Shown: positions 12,555-22,732 of the stretch, one piece after another
Layout: the number at the start of each line of letters is the position of its first letter
Numbering within the stretch: the first letter of the stretch is position 1
Assembly: GCF_000091045.1 (NCBI RefSeq)
Contig: NC_006685.1
Coordinates: 70,001-100,000 of the forward strand
Direction of reading: 5' to 3'
DNA length: 30,000 nucleotides
From: Cryptococcus deneoformans JEC21
Lineage: Eukaryota; Basidiomycota; Tremellomycetes; Tremellales; Cryptococcaceae
The notes under the pieces: model-generated
What the model was told of the DNA's origin: nothing
Seen by the model: only the letters and a program-made list of their open reading frames with translations
Database searches by the model: none
Made by a program: the position numbers and the translations under genes

Positions 12555-14334
12555 TCTGCATCCAAGCCTCCTACGTTTACTACACGAACCAGCTCCGACA
12601 CGAAGCGCAAGCATGAGTCGGGGGCCGCCGATGCCCAACCAGCGAAGAAGAAAGCCAGTTTCACCATTCAGCAGAGATGCGAAGCCCTCGAATACTATGA
12701 AACCCGGGGTCTGGAGAATGCCAGTAGCACCGCTCGCCGCATATCGAACAGATGGGGGGTTGGGCTGAACCACAGGCGCGTCTCTGATTGGGTCAAGGAA
12801 GCTGTGAAGATCCGCGAAGACTACGCACTGTCCAGTCACTCATCTACTTCCAAAATTCACCGCCCTCCCACAAACGCCAAAGCTCATACGATTCTCGATG
12901 ATTGGATTGAACAGGCTTTGGAAGACGGTATGATCATCAACGGTGATGCGATTCGTTCACAATGGATCAAACTTTGCGACGTGATGAAGATTAGCGAAGA
13001 CGAACGCGGGTCAATGAGCGAAGGGTGGTTGCGGGGAATTAAAGCAAGGAATGCGTTGTCTGGGCGCAAAAGACATGTAAAGGCCTCTTCAGTGTCTTCT
13101 GCGATCGCAGAGAGCGACTCAGGCAAGAACTGGATGGTTTTGCGCTGAGGGACATCTTTCAGATGGATGAGACGGGACTGTTCTTCTCGTGAATGACATA
13201 TCAATTCAGGAAATTGGGCGTACATGACAGGGAGTCAAAACGGATAAGAGGCGTATCAGCTATGCCCTCACCACGAATGCTACGGGAACCGAAAGGCTCC
13301 CTCCTCTCGTCATCGGCACTGCTAGTGATGTCCAACTGCTTTTGGCAGCCGCAAGGAGCCAAAGGCTTTCGGTTATCAGTATGCCGTCTCCCATTTGTCA
13401 ACCTATCATTATCTTCACCCATGAACATTGTCGCCCCCACAATGGCGTCAAATTCCTTAATGCGCGAGCTGCATCGCAAGATAGGACACTTACCTCCTTC
13501 TGCGATTATGCGCTTGGCCAAGAATGGCCTGTTAGGAGGCGCTGATCTAGATGGGTTGCACAAAGATGATTTTAAAACTGAGGAACCGATCAAGGATCCG
13601 AATTTGACAGCAATCTTACAATAAGAAAGCATGGATGATCCAAATCATCTTTACCGAGTGGTTGTGAGACTGGGATCTGAAGATCAGGCGCAGTACGGCC
13701 GACCGTAAGATTCTTCTCTACGTCGGCAATTTCTCTGGTCACAAGGATCCTGGTGGTTTGACCAACATCACACTCCGCTTCTTCAAACCTAACCTTACTG
13801 CCCATGTCCAACCCATGGACGCGGGAATCATCAGTTCCTTCAAGTCTCGTTACCGAGCCAAGGTCATCCGATTCGCTCTCGAAAACTACGAATAGGGTGT
13901 ACCTCCACACCTCTGCTACAAAGTAGATATCAAGAGTGCTATGGAGATGGCCGATGATTCCTGGAATGGGATCACGGGCGAGACAATAGAGAACTGTTGG
14001 AAGAAGGTGAAGTGGGTGTATCAAAGGGCGGAAGAGGAGGTCATGGAGGTGGATGACGATGGTGAGCCGATTTGTCCTAGGTAAGCTTTATCCCAAAACT
14101 TTGTGAACATTCGTAAGACATAGTTACTGATGCCTGTCTAGCGCCGACAAAGGAGGGCGTATGCTTGAAAGGCTATTGCCCGTCGACTTATCCGCCCAAT
14201 CGATCGTCGCGCCGCTATGGGGAAGGGAGGCCATGTATTTCGAAAAACAAAATGACCTTTGCGAGGCCCGGAAAGTGTACTATGAGCGGAAAATGGGAAT
14301 TGGATGGTTTATTTTCGTTGATTTACTGTTATAG
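12555..14334 (+). mobile_element. Decayed pogo/Tigger-like DNA transposon (transposase relic)
   Basis: The plus strand holds a broken transposase. The open frame 12555-13148, which lacks an early ATG, encodes a CENP-B/psq-type helix-turn-helix (KKKASFTIQQRCEALEYYET) followed by a second CENPB-type DNA-binding domain ending in SEGWLRGIKARN. A shift at about 13085-13110 leads to FQMDETGLFF (first catalytic Asp, 13166-13168), then TGA at 13190. After another shift comes NATGTERLPPLVIGTAS, the conserved pogo core. The element resumes at about 13617 with NKKAWMIQIIFTEWL, a stop at 13665, then ILLYVGNFSGH and HVQPMDAGIISSFK (third Asp, 13818-13820), with another stop at 13893. A likely intron (14081-14141) precedes the final segment, ending at TAG 14332. 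The family call rests on motif order; the stops and shifts make it non-functional. The true element ends are not identified. Confidence 0.82.
13385..13616 (+). mobile_element. Ty1/copia polyprotein fragment nested in the transposase relic
   Basis: The pogo reading AFGYQYA breaks off at about 13385 and resumes as YNKKAWM at 13617. The intervening piece of about 230 bp encodes, in one open frame, RELHRKIGHLPPSAIMRLAK followed by NGLLGGADLDG. This is the gag-pre-integrase signature of Ty1/copia polyproteins (x-H-R-x-h-G-H-h-x-x-x-x-h-x-x-L-x-x-x-G-h-h-x-G), where the usual Trp before the first His is Leu. No LTR, zinc knuckle or integrase DDE follows, so only a fragment is present. No clear target duplication is visible at the joints. 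Insertion by a truncated retrotransposon or by double-strand-break repair filler are both possible. Confidence 0.72.
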
Positions 14335-14907
14335 GCCTGAAGCACCCAAAGTTCGTGTGTCGTATGCAAGAATGCTCGGGAACATACTGACATTGGGGTC
14401 ACGTAGCTGGTCATTTACGACTTTGCATGTTCTTTGGGACGGTATTGTGTGTTTCGTGCACCGGACTTCTTCGCCTTTACCTAGTCATTCAAGCCTGCAT
14501 GGTTCTTCATAACCTTTTGGTTGAGACTTGGAAGGACTCGCTGACTACATTTGAAGTGGAAGGGGTGATGAATATCGATGGATACCTACTATGCTCATGA
14601 TACGTTCATGATTTTGATTGATGAAGAGCAGGATACGGTGGCGCATGTTGCATCCCTACTATTTCCTCGTTACATCAAACAGTACACCATGTATCGACCT
14701 AGTGCATTCCGTGTGATGGGCGGGATTCACCTCCCTCCTCCCTGTAACCTGACCTCTTAAGCTTTAAGGCTTTCAACATCATCTTTTACCCACCCCTCCG
14801 TCAACACTGGCATGTCGTGAAAATCACCATTATGAATCTACCTGAAAATCTATCCACAAAAACCGAACAATCCTTATGAAATATTGACTAATCACCTTCC
14901 TATTTGT
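14335..14907 (+). mobile_element. Unassigned coding debris, probably transposon-derived
   Basis: Short protein-like strings survive here in different plus-strand frames with stops between them. One reads VIYDFACSLGRYCVFRAPDF at about 14409-14468. Another reads ACMVLHNLLVETWKD at about 14494-14538, which resembles the conserved VLHN helix near the end of PIF/Harbinger-type DDE transposases. Neither is long enough for a firm family call. The stretch from 14761 to 14907 is AT-rich and probably the 3' region of MFS copy B. Confidence 0.35.
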
Positions 14908-16961
14908 CTACTTTTCTGATCGATCCCCAAACGTCCGACGAAGACCTTCAAGTCTGATCCGTTCATCATCATCCAAATCATTCTCATCTCTGTTGGCAAG
15001 AGCCTCATATACAGTCCATTCGTGATGAAGGTGTGTGGAGACCCTGTCTAACGGTGCACCATTACCAGACTGGCCAGCACTGGCGGAATGTTGGCTTCTT
15101 TTGCTTTGACTCCTTCCTAAACCGCCTGTTTGTTCAGAAGGTTGGACGTCCTGCGATTCATCTCCTTCGGGTCGGCTAGCTGCGCGATAAATAACCTCCT
15201 TACCCTCAGCCCTAGCCTCCTCGTCTTCCTGCTTGGACTGAGCCATCCGAGCAGCCATGATCATCTCCATCTGTCGCTCAGCATCGGCAGAGTACTTGCA
15301 CTTGGCTCGAATAGCAGCGCCATACTTGTAGAATATCCAAGTGAAAGGGACGCAAGCCAAGGACAGGAAACCGGGCAAGGCAACACCCCAATGCAGGCCG
15401 AGCTTATCGAACATTTGGGTTGTAAATAGTGGGAACGCAGCGCCAAAGAGGGATCGAAGCACAGAGTTGGCGGCAAGAACAGATGCAGCGTAGATAGTGT
15501 AACTGTCGACGAGGTAACCCATGATCGATAAGAAGACGATGATGATACCGCAACCGAAAGGGGCACCGAAGATGATAGGGGCAATCCAGTGGACATTGGG
15601 ACCATCAGTGGCTGCCGTACCGGCAAGACCGATGACGATGAGGATTCCACCCCACAGGGCAGGAGGTAGACGATCTTCGGGAGCTGCTCGGCCACCTTTC
15701 TTATTAGCGACCTTGACGTATTGCGGATTGACCACTAGAATAGAGACGGCGACCGAAATGATGGTGCCTACAAGTACACCAAGGAATGCGAGGCCTCCAA
15801 CGCCAGTGTTCCAGCCACGACCTTCTTGGAAGATGATAGGGTAGGCTGCGAAAAACAGATAGAGAATACCATAAAGCAGCGCCTATGGTTGATGAGCAGA
15901 GATTCGCACGAACGAGGGAACTAACTCACAACGTAGATACTAAGGATAGTAACAATAGGCTCGAGGAAGAGAAACTTCCAAGGACGAATCAAGCTCGCTT
16001 TGAACAAGGCCATTGCATCGAGAGGTTTCTTGGCATCGGCCCTAAATCTGTAGACATCGCCAGTGACTCTGCTTAGTCGCTTAGCTCTCCGCCTCAAAAT
16101 AGTGGGAGCATATGTCTCGCTGGCGAATCCAATGCCCACGAGAAACAGGACACCACTAAGAATGGTCAAGAATCCCTCGATCCATCGCCATCCGGAAGTC
16201 AGACCAAGGAAACCACCCGTGATAGGACCCAATGCAGGACCAAGAAAAGGGGCGGCAGCGAATAGAGCCATGCCGAGACCTCGTTGGTTGGCATCAAGGA
16301 CGTCGCTGATAGTACCACCTGCGTTGGCAAGAGGTGATGAGCCAAAGAAGCCGGCAAAGAAACGAAAGACGAGGAGGGCGCCGACGTTCGGAGCGCCTGC
16401 AGCGGCGCCGGACCATAAGGTGAGGAGAGCATAGGAGATGATGTAGATCCAACGTCGGCCATATAACTCTGACAATGGGGCCCATAATCTGAAATGGTAA
16501 GCACATAGTCTTCGCTTCGAATGGGGCAACTTACAGCGGACCAAAGGCAAACCCAAGGACGAAGAGGGAAATACCAGCAATGAGAAGCTCTCTGCTAGAA
16601 CCGAAATCCTCCATTATACTAATCACACCTCCAGAGTATGCAGAAGAGCTCAAGGCCACCGCGAGAGTCATCATACTGGCAATGAAGATCTGTAAATAGA
16701 CGTTAAAAGCGAATCGTGTGTACCAGACGCATAACTCACGGTAAACCATTTATAAGTGCCAGGCCACTGTTGAGGATCTTCCTTGTCATTGGGCAGCCAG
16801 TCTACGATATATGGATCTTCGTTTGTGCCGGAACCAGGGTACTTTTTCCCGACGATATCGTCAAAGGGTACAACATAAGGTCGCCAGGGATACCGTCTGA
16901 GGGTATAAGATGAGAGAGGCTTGCCGTCGCTCGCTTGAGTAGAATCGCTGGTGGTGTACAT
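14908..16961 (-). CDS. DHA1-type MFS efflux transporter, copy B
   Basis: Four exons, 16961-16740, 16689-16535, 16488-15930 and 15882-14908, encode 636 residues. The layout matches copy A (9556-11641): soluble N-terminus, 12 predicted membrane spans, motif PLSELYGRR after TM2, LGPALGPITGGFL in TM5, and a charged tail containing KCKYSADAERQM. An in-frame ATG seven codons upstream (16982) exists, but the start at 16961 aligns with the N-terminus of copy A. The first and last introns are at the same places as in A; the middle one (16534-16489) splits a Leu codon in the GPL segment and has no counterpart in A, where the codons are continuous. Function is proton-driven export of an unknown compound across the plasma membrane, by family knowledge. 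Confidence 0.87.
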
Positions 16962-18352
16962 CCTCGTAAGATATGAATGCATTAACTGGTTTTGAGGGCT
17001 ACTGGGCTGAGACTGGTGAGCGTTGAAGTAGCCTGGTTTGTGTTTACTCCTTTGACAGCTTAGTTAGGAGGCGGGTGACGGTTACTTAGAGCCGATAACG
17101 GTGTCTCTAACGCCAAATTGAGCAAATACGGGAACGTCTACTCAACTGCCTCATGCTTCAGTATAAGTATTCCAAAGGCTGCCGGCTCTGGCGTTCTTTT
17201 CGGAAAAAAACCTATCATATGACGAACACTAGCAAAGGCTAAAGTGTGTGTAGTGGATATGTTGATGTCCCGATGATCAAGAAATGTTCGGCTTGGACGA
17301 TGCTCCTTATGCTGCGCGACAGTCTCGGGCGCCGCCAACAACACTAACCAGGAACGCCATAAGAGCAACTGAAATGATATCATCAGTTCCAGAACCCAAA
17401 TAATACGGCGCCCGCACCTGCCGGCGTGGCTGGTACGGAAGTGCGTTCCTTTTAGTTGTTGCTTCAACGAACGAACTTCCTATTATATATTCTTGATGTC
17501 CGTCGTTTTCGGCAGCACAAGCAAAGTGATCGTTCCTTGCTACTCATCATAACGAAAGCAGGAGCCGGTTAATATCGGCCACCCTCGTGGTAAGCAAAGG
17601 TGGTTCCTCAACTTACTATTAGGGGGCGTCGTCGAATTACGCCCACCTGTTATTTATATTATATGATGGGTACGCACACTCACATACGTTTTTTGAACAA
17701 TCCATAATCAGCTATTACTGTGAGGTTACTACTGTGATATATGTGCTACATGTGCTACATAATTTAATATGACATAGAGGGTGGACAATAACGCCGTCGT
17801 TTTTGTAAGTACGTAGATTAGATTAGATTAAGCAAAGAAGAAGAAGAAGGTGCCTCGCTGCTTTATCCAAGTTTCTCGCTTCTCTCAATAAATAATATTC
17901 CTACTACCCTTCTTGTAGGATCCCAGCGGCTGGTCAAGTCTTCGGTACGGGCCAATACGAGAGATCACCGAGCCGTAACAATTCCTTGTCCCTGGAGGGC
18001 TTATTAGCTTACATCAGATTACAATTTTCGGCCACAGAAACGAGCGGAAGATGAAAATGCTGTAACTAAATAGACACAACATGCCTTCGTTAAAAACGCA
18101 TCATCTCGCATCTCACATCTTACATATTAGATCCTAGAGGAATAATGAAAGGCAAAACTCTACCTCTCGCTGTGGAAAGGTGAACACTCTTTCGTCTTTA
18201 TCTCTTCCCGAAGATGGGCCTCTCTCTTCTGCTTCCTGGCATAACGCAGACCCTAAGTTACAAGATCACGGTACATCTACAACACACGACAGTCTGATAG
18301 CACCCTTTTAAGGCTACTCTTCCTACACTACCAACAGATATACAATTCCTGA
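16962..18352. other. Gene-free region upstream of MFS copy B
   Basis: The stretch contains the promoter of copy B and the 3' end of the zinc-cluster gene. A 330 bp minus-strand open frame at 17138-17467 has no recognisable features and I do not call it. Small repeats are present: GGGCGT/ACGCCC arms of a hairpin at about 17623-17643, two copies of TGTGCTACA at about 17740-17760, three copies of ATTAG near 17818 and a run of GAA triplets near 17840. None suggests a known element. Confidence 0.4.
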
Positions 18353-21300
18353 TCACCATGCCTCTGTACCCACATCGCCAGAATCTGGGAGTGTAAACTG
18401 GTACAATCCGCTGGTCTGAGAGTTGGAGGGCATGAACATGTTTGCCAGTCTGCAAAAGGCGACAATGGTTAGCGAATATACTAGATGTCTATAGTGAAGC
18501 CGAATATATAGGACGTACTCGACAGGTAAGAAGAGGGAGTCTGACCCATCGACTGGTAAGCCAAGATCTGTGGCATTCTACGCTTCGTAGTTAGCACTAA
18601 CCAAACCATCACGAAGATAAATACACCCACCCCATCCTGGAGCCACACTGGCAAAGAGCTCGGACTAAGCTCCGTCGGCCAATCAAACCCTTCCAAACCC
18701 ATCATACCCCATAGGCCCCCATCTCCTTCCGTCCCAGTAAAACCTGTAGCCCCCATACCATTACTCGCATTCTCTCCTTCTCCACCTACTTCCATGTTAT
18801 GATTTTCCATCTGAGGTAGACTCAAAAAGTTTTGGAAACTTCCTTCCACATCGTTCAGTTGGCCGTTCACGTTCAGAGCAGTCATAGACAGTCCGCTTAG
18901 TCCGTGGACAGCTCCTGCGGCTGCTGAAGCTGCCGTACGCGGGGTTCCGGGTATGGTGGACATGGCACCGGTTGTGCGGCGGAAGTTGGAAAGCATGAGA
19001 CGGAGGGTGAGCGCGTATCGCTCAGCGAAGCATTCGGCCGATAAGCAGTGTGCAAGTTCAGATACTTGGCTGACGAGGAGAGGGATGGAGAGAGATGTTG
19101 GGTAGAGGATCGCACTATGACATTTATCAACATCTGACGAACCAAGTCATTTAAGTAATGAAGGCTTACACTTTTAGTAGGAAGACAGCTGCAAATGCAA
19201 CTGACACAAGCTGGTCGTGGGTGGCATATTTTAAATGCTTCCTAAAATTATCGGATCTCAAGAAAATTTCAAGACACCTCCACGCGCAGTCTTTGGCATG
19301 AAAAGCTAGTTCCTTTTGTTCATGCGATAACTACACCGGGGTTTAATCAGCTTTTTTTCACTAATGCAACACCCTATTTCACTTACCTTATCCCAAGAAC
19401 AACCTCGGAGAGCCATGCAGACTGTCCACAGCTCCGCATAAACCCTCTCCGTCTCCAGCAATTTTACCACCACACTCTCATCGTCATATCGGCGTTTGTG
19501 AATACAGTACCACTCTTGATGCCACGCTTGAAGTTCTGCAAGTTTGCTCTTGACAAATGATATGGTAGGTGCGTCTGTACTACCATGAAGAGGCGTGAGA
19601 TGCTCGAGAATAGTGACTAAGAGGTCGTGCATGTAAGTGTTGGTCATACCAGACAGAGAAGAGTGGCATACTTCTGATGTTGACCAATTCTACGCCAGCG
19701 ATTAATCGCACGTCCGTATCGGATGCCATTGGGTGATCCCTATAAATCAATCAGTATCCTAGCCAAGTCTCAAATACAGCTACGACTTACAAAAGCTCCC
19801 TGGCCTTCCTTACCGAGGAATCATCGCGTAATAATATTGGTTTACCTGTCCCAAGGCTAACTCTGTAAGGCTGTCAGTTAGGTTTACGGTAAAACCATTC
19901 GAGAACAGACTGACAAGTGCTCATGCATGTAGCAATTTAACCAGATTCTCGCCGACACGACTGTCTCCACGTTAGATCAAGATCAAGTAGTAGTGTTAGA
20001 GGAAACTCACCTAAATCCCGTTCTTCAGCTTCTGTTCTCCCGTCCTCCTTATTTGCCAACTTGTCCAAAGCCCTATGGATGTTAATATCCAACCCCATTC
20101 TTAAAGCGTGTCTAAATCAATCAAGTCAGTTCACCAAGTACGCCTGACTGTAACAGCTCAGGACTGACCCGCAAGGCAACCATCCATTTTGACTCCAAAG
20201 ACTCAATATCAACATCGCCATCACCGCCTCCTTTCTCACTATCGGTCCGAACAATGTGCTTCTCGCGATACCCTGCGCTTCCTCTAAACATCGATGAAAT
20301 GTCTCATCCACTGGCCCATTACCTGCTCTGATTTTGGCCGCTACGGCGAGAAGACCGTTGGTGGAGAATGGTGTGCGCTCGATATAAGTCTCAAATGTGT
20401 CGTAAGACTTGTCCCACAGTGGTACAAAGTAATGGCAGCCAGAGAAGAATCTGGCAATGACTCATTCAGCGGCTTTCCCCGTGCGTAGAAAAGGTACTCA
20501 CATATCCCAAAGCTCCCTGGCCTCTTTCTCTGAAACTAAACCTTTGGTGACCACATCTGGGAACGGGTTCCTTGGAGTTGGATCCGGTCTAGTCTTCTTT
20601 CGAACTCTCAAATGAATATTCTGTCCATCAATAGTCACTCTCTTCCTTTTCCTACTTCTTCCTCTATCTTCATCATCCTCACCGTTCAACTTCCACTGCC
20701 TTTCAGCTCCTCCTTTGGCTTCACCTTCCCCTCTCCGAGAATCTTCATCACTTCCATCCGACCGGACTTCCTGACTCGTCGACTTCCCTTTTTCACCTTC
20801 ATCATCTTTATCAACCAGAGCAGCTGCTTGATCTGCGGCATTCGCAAGCGCCTGTAACGCCTGGATAGGTGCTGTGAGGGTTTCATGCGGTAAAGCGCTA
20901 GAGTACTCGTCGCGGGATCGGCTGGAAGAAGATGACCGGGAAGAGTGACGGGAGCGTGATGGTGAAGGCGGAGCTGAAGGTAGAGGGATGATCCCGTAAG
21001 TACCGAAACGATGGTTCTGCATGTCATTAGCGATATTTCAGTACATTATGGGAGGGGATGACCATACTGGAGGTGCAAATCCTGGCAAAGGAGGAAACTC
21101 TTTCACAGACTTGACCCTGTTCATCGTCGAGTTCGATATACCTCGACCGCTAGCAGTATTTTGAGGTGAACGAGGTCTATCCGACTGTGCGTGATCCCTA
21201 ACACTAGACATTCCAGCACCATCATGGAAGGTCTGAGGCGGAGATACTGAGGCGAATATGGTCGAAGGTGGTACACCAGTAGAAGGGGTATTGTGCGAAA

Positions 21301-22107
21301 GGAATGACGGATGTCCTGTGGGCGTTAATAGAGATTGAGTTTGAGGAAGCAATGTGAGGATTTGTTGAAGCTACGGGATTAATTAGTATGTGTCACCATA
21401 CGGATGGTCAAGCCATATATACCGTGGTTTGCATTTGCGTTTGTCCGCTTGAAAGGGTCTCCACCATCTTCTCCAGACTAGTTATCCGACTACTCGCGGT
21501 GAGTTGATGCATGTGGCTGCTTTTGGAATTAACTTACTTTTCAGCTTCGTTTGGATGATCGGCCACCGCACTGCTATTCGTCCTGGCTCGCGTTCCGTTT
21601 TTTTCTGCCGGCTTCTCGAATACACATTGTGTGCCGTTCATGAGACATCGTCGACATGATGTCTCTTTGCCAGCGGGATCCCATTCACATCTATTTTTGC
21701 CCCGTCGACCTACATCCGTAGATAAGAGCATGTTATTCAGAGGGTCTGGCTCACTTACAAGCCATGCAAGCTCTACTTCCTCTCTTGGCCGTAGGGCCGG
21801 AGCTAGGAAATACGCTCGGCTGCAATGACTGTTGCTGCTGAGGGGGCTGTTGTGCCGACGCTTGAGGTTGGCTCAACCCTTTTATGTCGTTTTCATGCTC
21901 CCATGGCCTGTCAAGCTTTCGGGCAGGTCTTTCGTCTACCGGACTCGCCCCAGTCCACGAGGAGGAATATGCGCTGTTTCCCCGGCCATAGATGTCACTG
22001 GTCGATGCTGTCCTGCTAGAACTAGCCTCCAGACCTGGGGCTATCCGAACCGGGTTGTACTGTTGGTACTGGGAGTGCCGAGTGTAGTCGACGGAATATG
22101 GGTCCAT
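18353..22107 (-). CDS. Zn(II)2Cys6 fungal transcription factor
   Basis: I read 15 exons: 22107-21759, 21709-21538, 21489-21423, 21370-21068, 21016-20502, 20450-20169, 20111-20011, 19960-19915, 19862-19791, 19739-19672, 19616-19387, 19330-19170, 19114-18631, 18577-18519 and 18449-18353, giving 1001 residues in one continuous frame. The zinc cluster is complete: C114, C117, C124, C135, C138, C145 (CMACRRGKNRCEWDP then SCRRCLMNGTQC). A Glu/Gln-rich dimerisation coil follows at about residues 174-200, then a Ser/Arg and acidic linker. From about residue 465 the fungal middle homology region is seen (ELWDIFFSGCHYFVPLWDKS, NCYMHEHLVSLGTGKP, ARELLDHPMASDTDVRL, AERYALTLRLML). It should act in the nucleus on CGG-type sites. 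The regulated pathway is not known. It shares a divergent promoter with the Hmp1-like gene. The start is the first ATG of the exon carrying the zinc-cluster half. Confidence 0.87.
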
Positions 22108-22338
22108 TGTACGGCTTGTAGGAATCCCTTTGTTTGACTTTGAGAATGCGAGTCTCAAGCACCACTATCTCCTTCTCATATTTGTGATGGGAGTAATCAA
22201 TCACCTGGCTGTTCGTTCGCCCGCGCCTTTTACAACTCAAAAAGACTGTGCACGACTCCGGTTCCCAACGGTCCGACGAAGGCCCGGCACAATCTTGCTC
22301 CTTTTCTCCGGTAAAGTTGCAAGTCAACAAGCGAGAAA

Positions 22339-22343
22339 AGGGG
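22339..22343 (+). promoter_or_regulatory. Possible STRE (AGGGG)
   Basis: AGGGG lies in the shared promoter, about 390 bp upstream of the Hmp1-like ATG. This is the core bound by Msn2/4-type stress factors in ascomycete yeasts. Five bases occur often by chance, so this only adds to the CRE-like site nearby. Confidence 0.2.
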
Positions 22344-22360
22344 CGGCGACGGGACCAAAT

Positions 22361-22388
22361 CACCGAAGCAAAATCACGGAAGCAAAAT
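22361..22388 (+). repeat. Two tandem 14-bp units
   Basis: CACCGAAGCAAAAT and CACGGAAGCAAAAT sit head to tail in the divergent promoter, differing at one base. Paired factor-binding sites or a recent slippage duplication are both possible. Confidence 0.5.
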
Positions 22389-22492
22389 CAAGCGGCGGGG
22401 TCAATCGGGTAGGAAATGATGACGGCAGATCTCACATTATGTACGTCATGGTTATCAGTGGCAAATGACAGGCACGTAGTGGAATTCTGATA

Positions 22493-22500
22493 TGACGTCA
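22493..22500 (+). promoter_or_regulatory. CRE/ATF-type palindrome TGACGTCA
   Basis: A perfect TGACGTCA lies 233 bp upstream of the Hmp1-like start and about 390 bp upstream of the zinc-cluster start. This is the consensus bound by CREB/ATF bZIP proteins (Atf1, Sko1 in fungi), which act in stress responses. A perfect 8-mer is expected less than once by chance in this window. Binding is inferred. Confidence 0.45.
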
Positions 22501-22630
22501 CATGGGAGAGCAGGAAGGCGAAGAGTCGTGCAGCAGTGTTGGGTCTACGCTGAGAGCTATGAACGCTAGTCGATTATTATTATTGCGTCTTCTTGCGGAG
22601 GAGATCCCCGGTCCTCGCAGCACTCAATGA

Positions 22631-22638
22631 TATATAAG
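22631..22638 (+). promoter_or_regulatory. TATA box of the Hmp1-like gene
   Basis: TATATAAG is placed about 95 bp before the ATG at 22733, followed by a pyrimidine-rich and CAA-rich leader typical of strongly expressed fungal genes. Confidence 0.55.
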
Positions 22639-22732
22639 CGCATTGTTGATTCGATTTCTTCTTCTCCCACAACAGCACATTTTCCAACTTCTTTGACTCG
22701 AACAACCAACGACCAAACACAACTTATCCACC

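Noticed and set aside
17138..17467. Minus-strand open frame of 109 codons
   Set aside because: Translation shows no domain or family pattern and no neighbouring exon extends it.
17816..17850. ATTAG and GAA short repeats
   Set aside because: Too short and few to be a telomere-like, CRISPR-like or satellite array; simple slippage explains them.
19110..19175. Apparent frame break in the zinc-cluster gene near intron 12
   Set aside because: Choosing the GTAAGC donor at 19169 and the CATAG acceptor ending at 19115 gives a 55-nt intron and a continuous frame through LLKVAILYPTSL.
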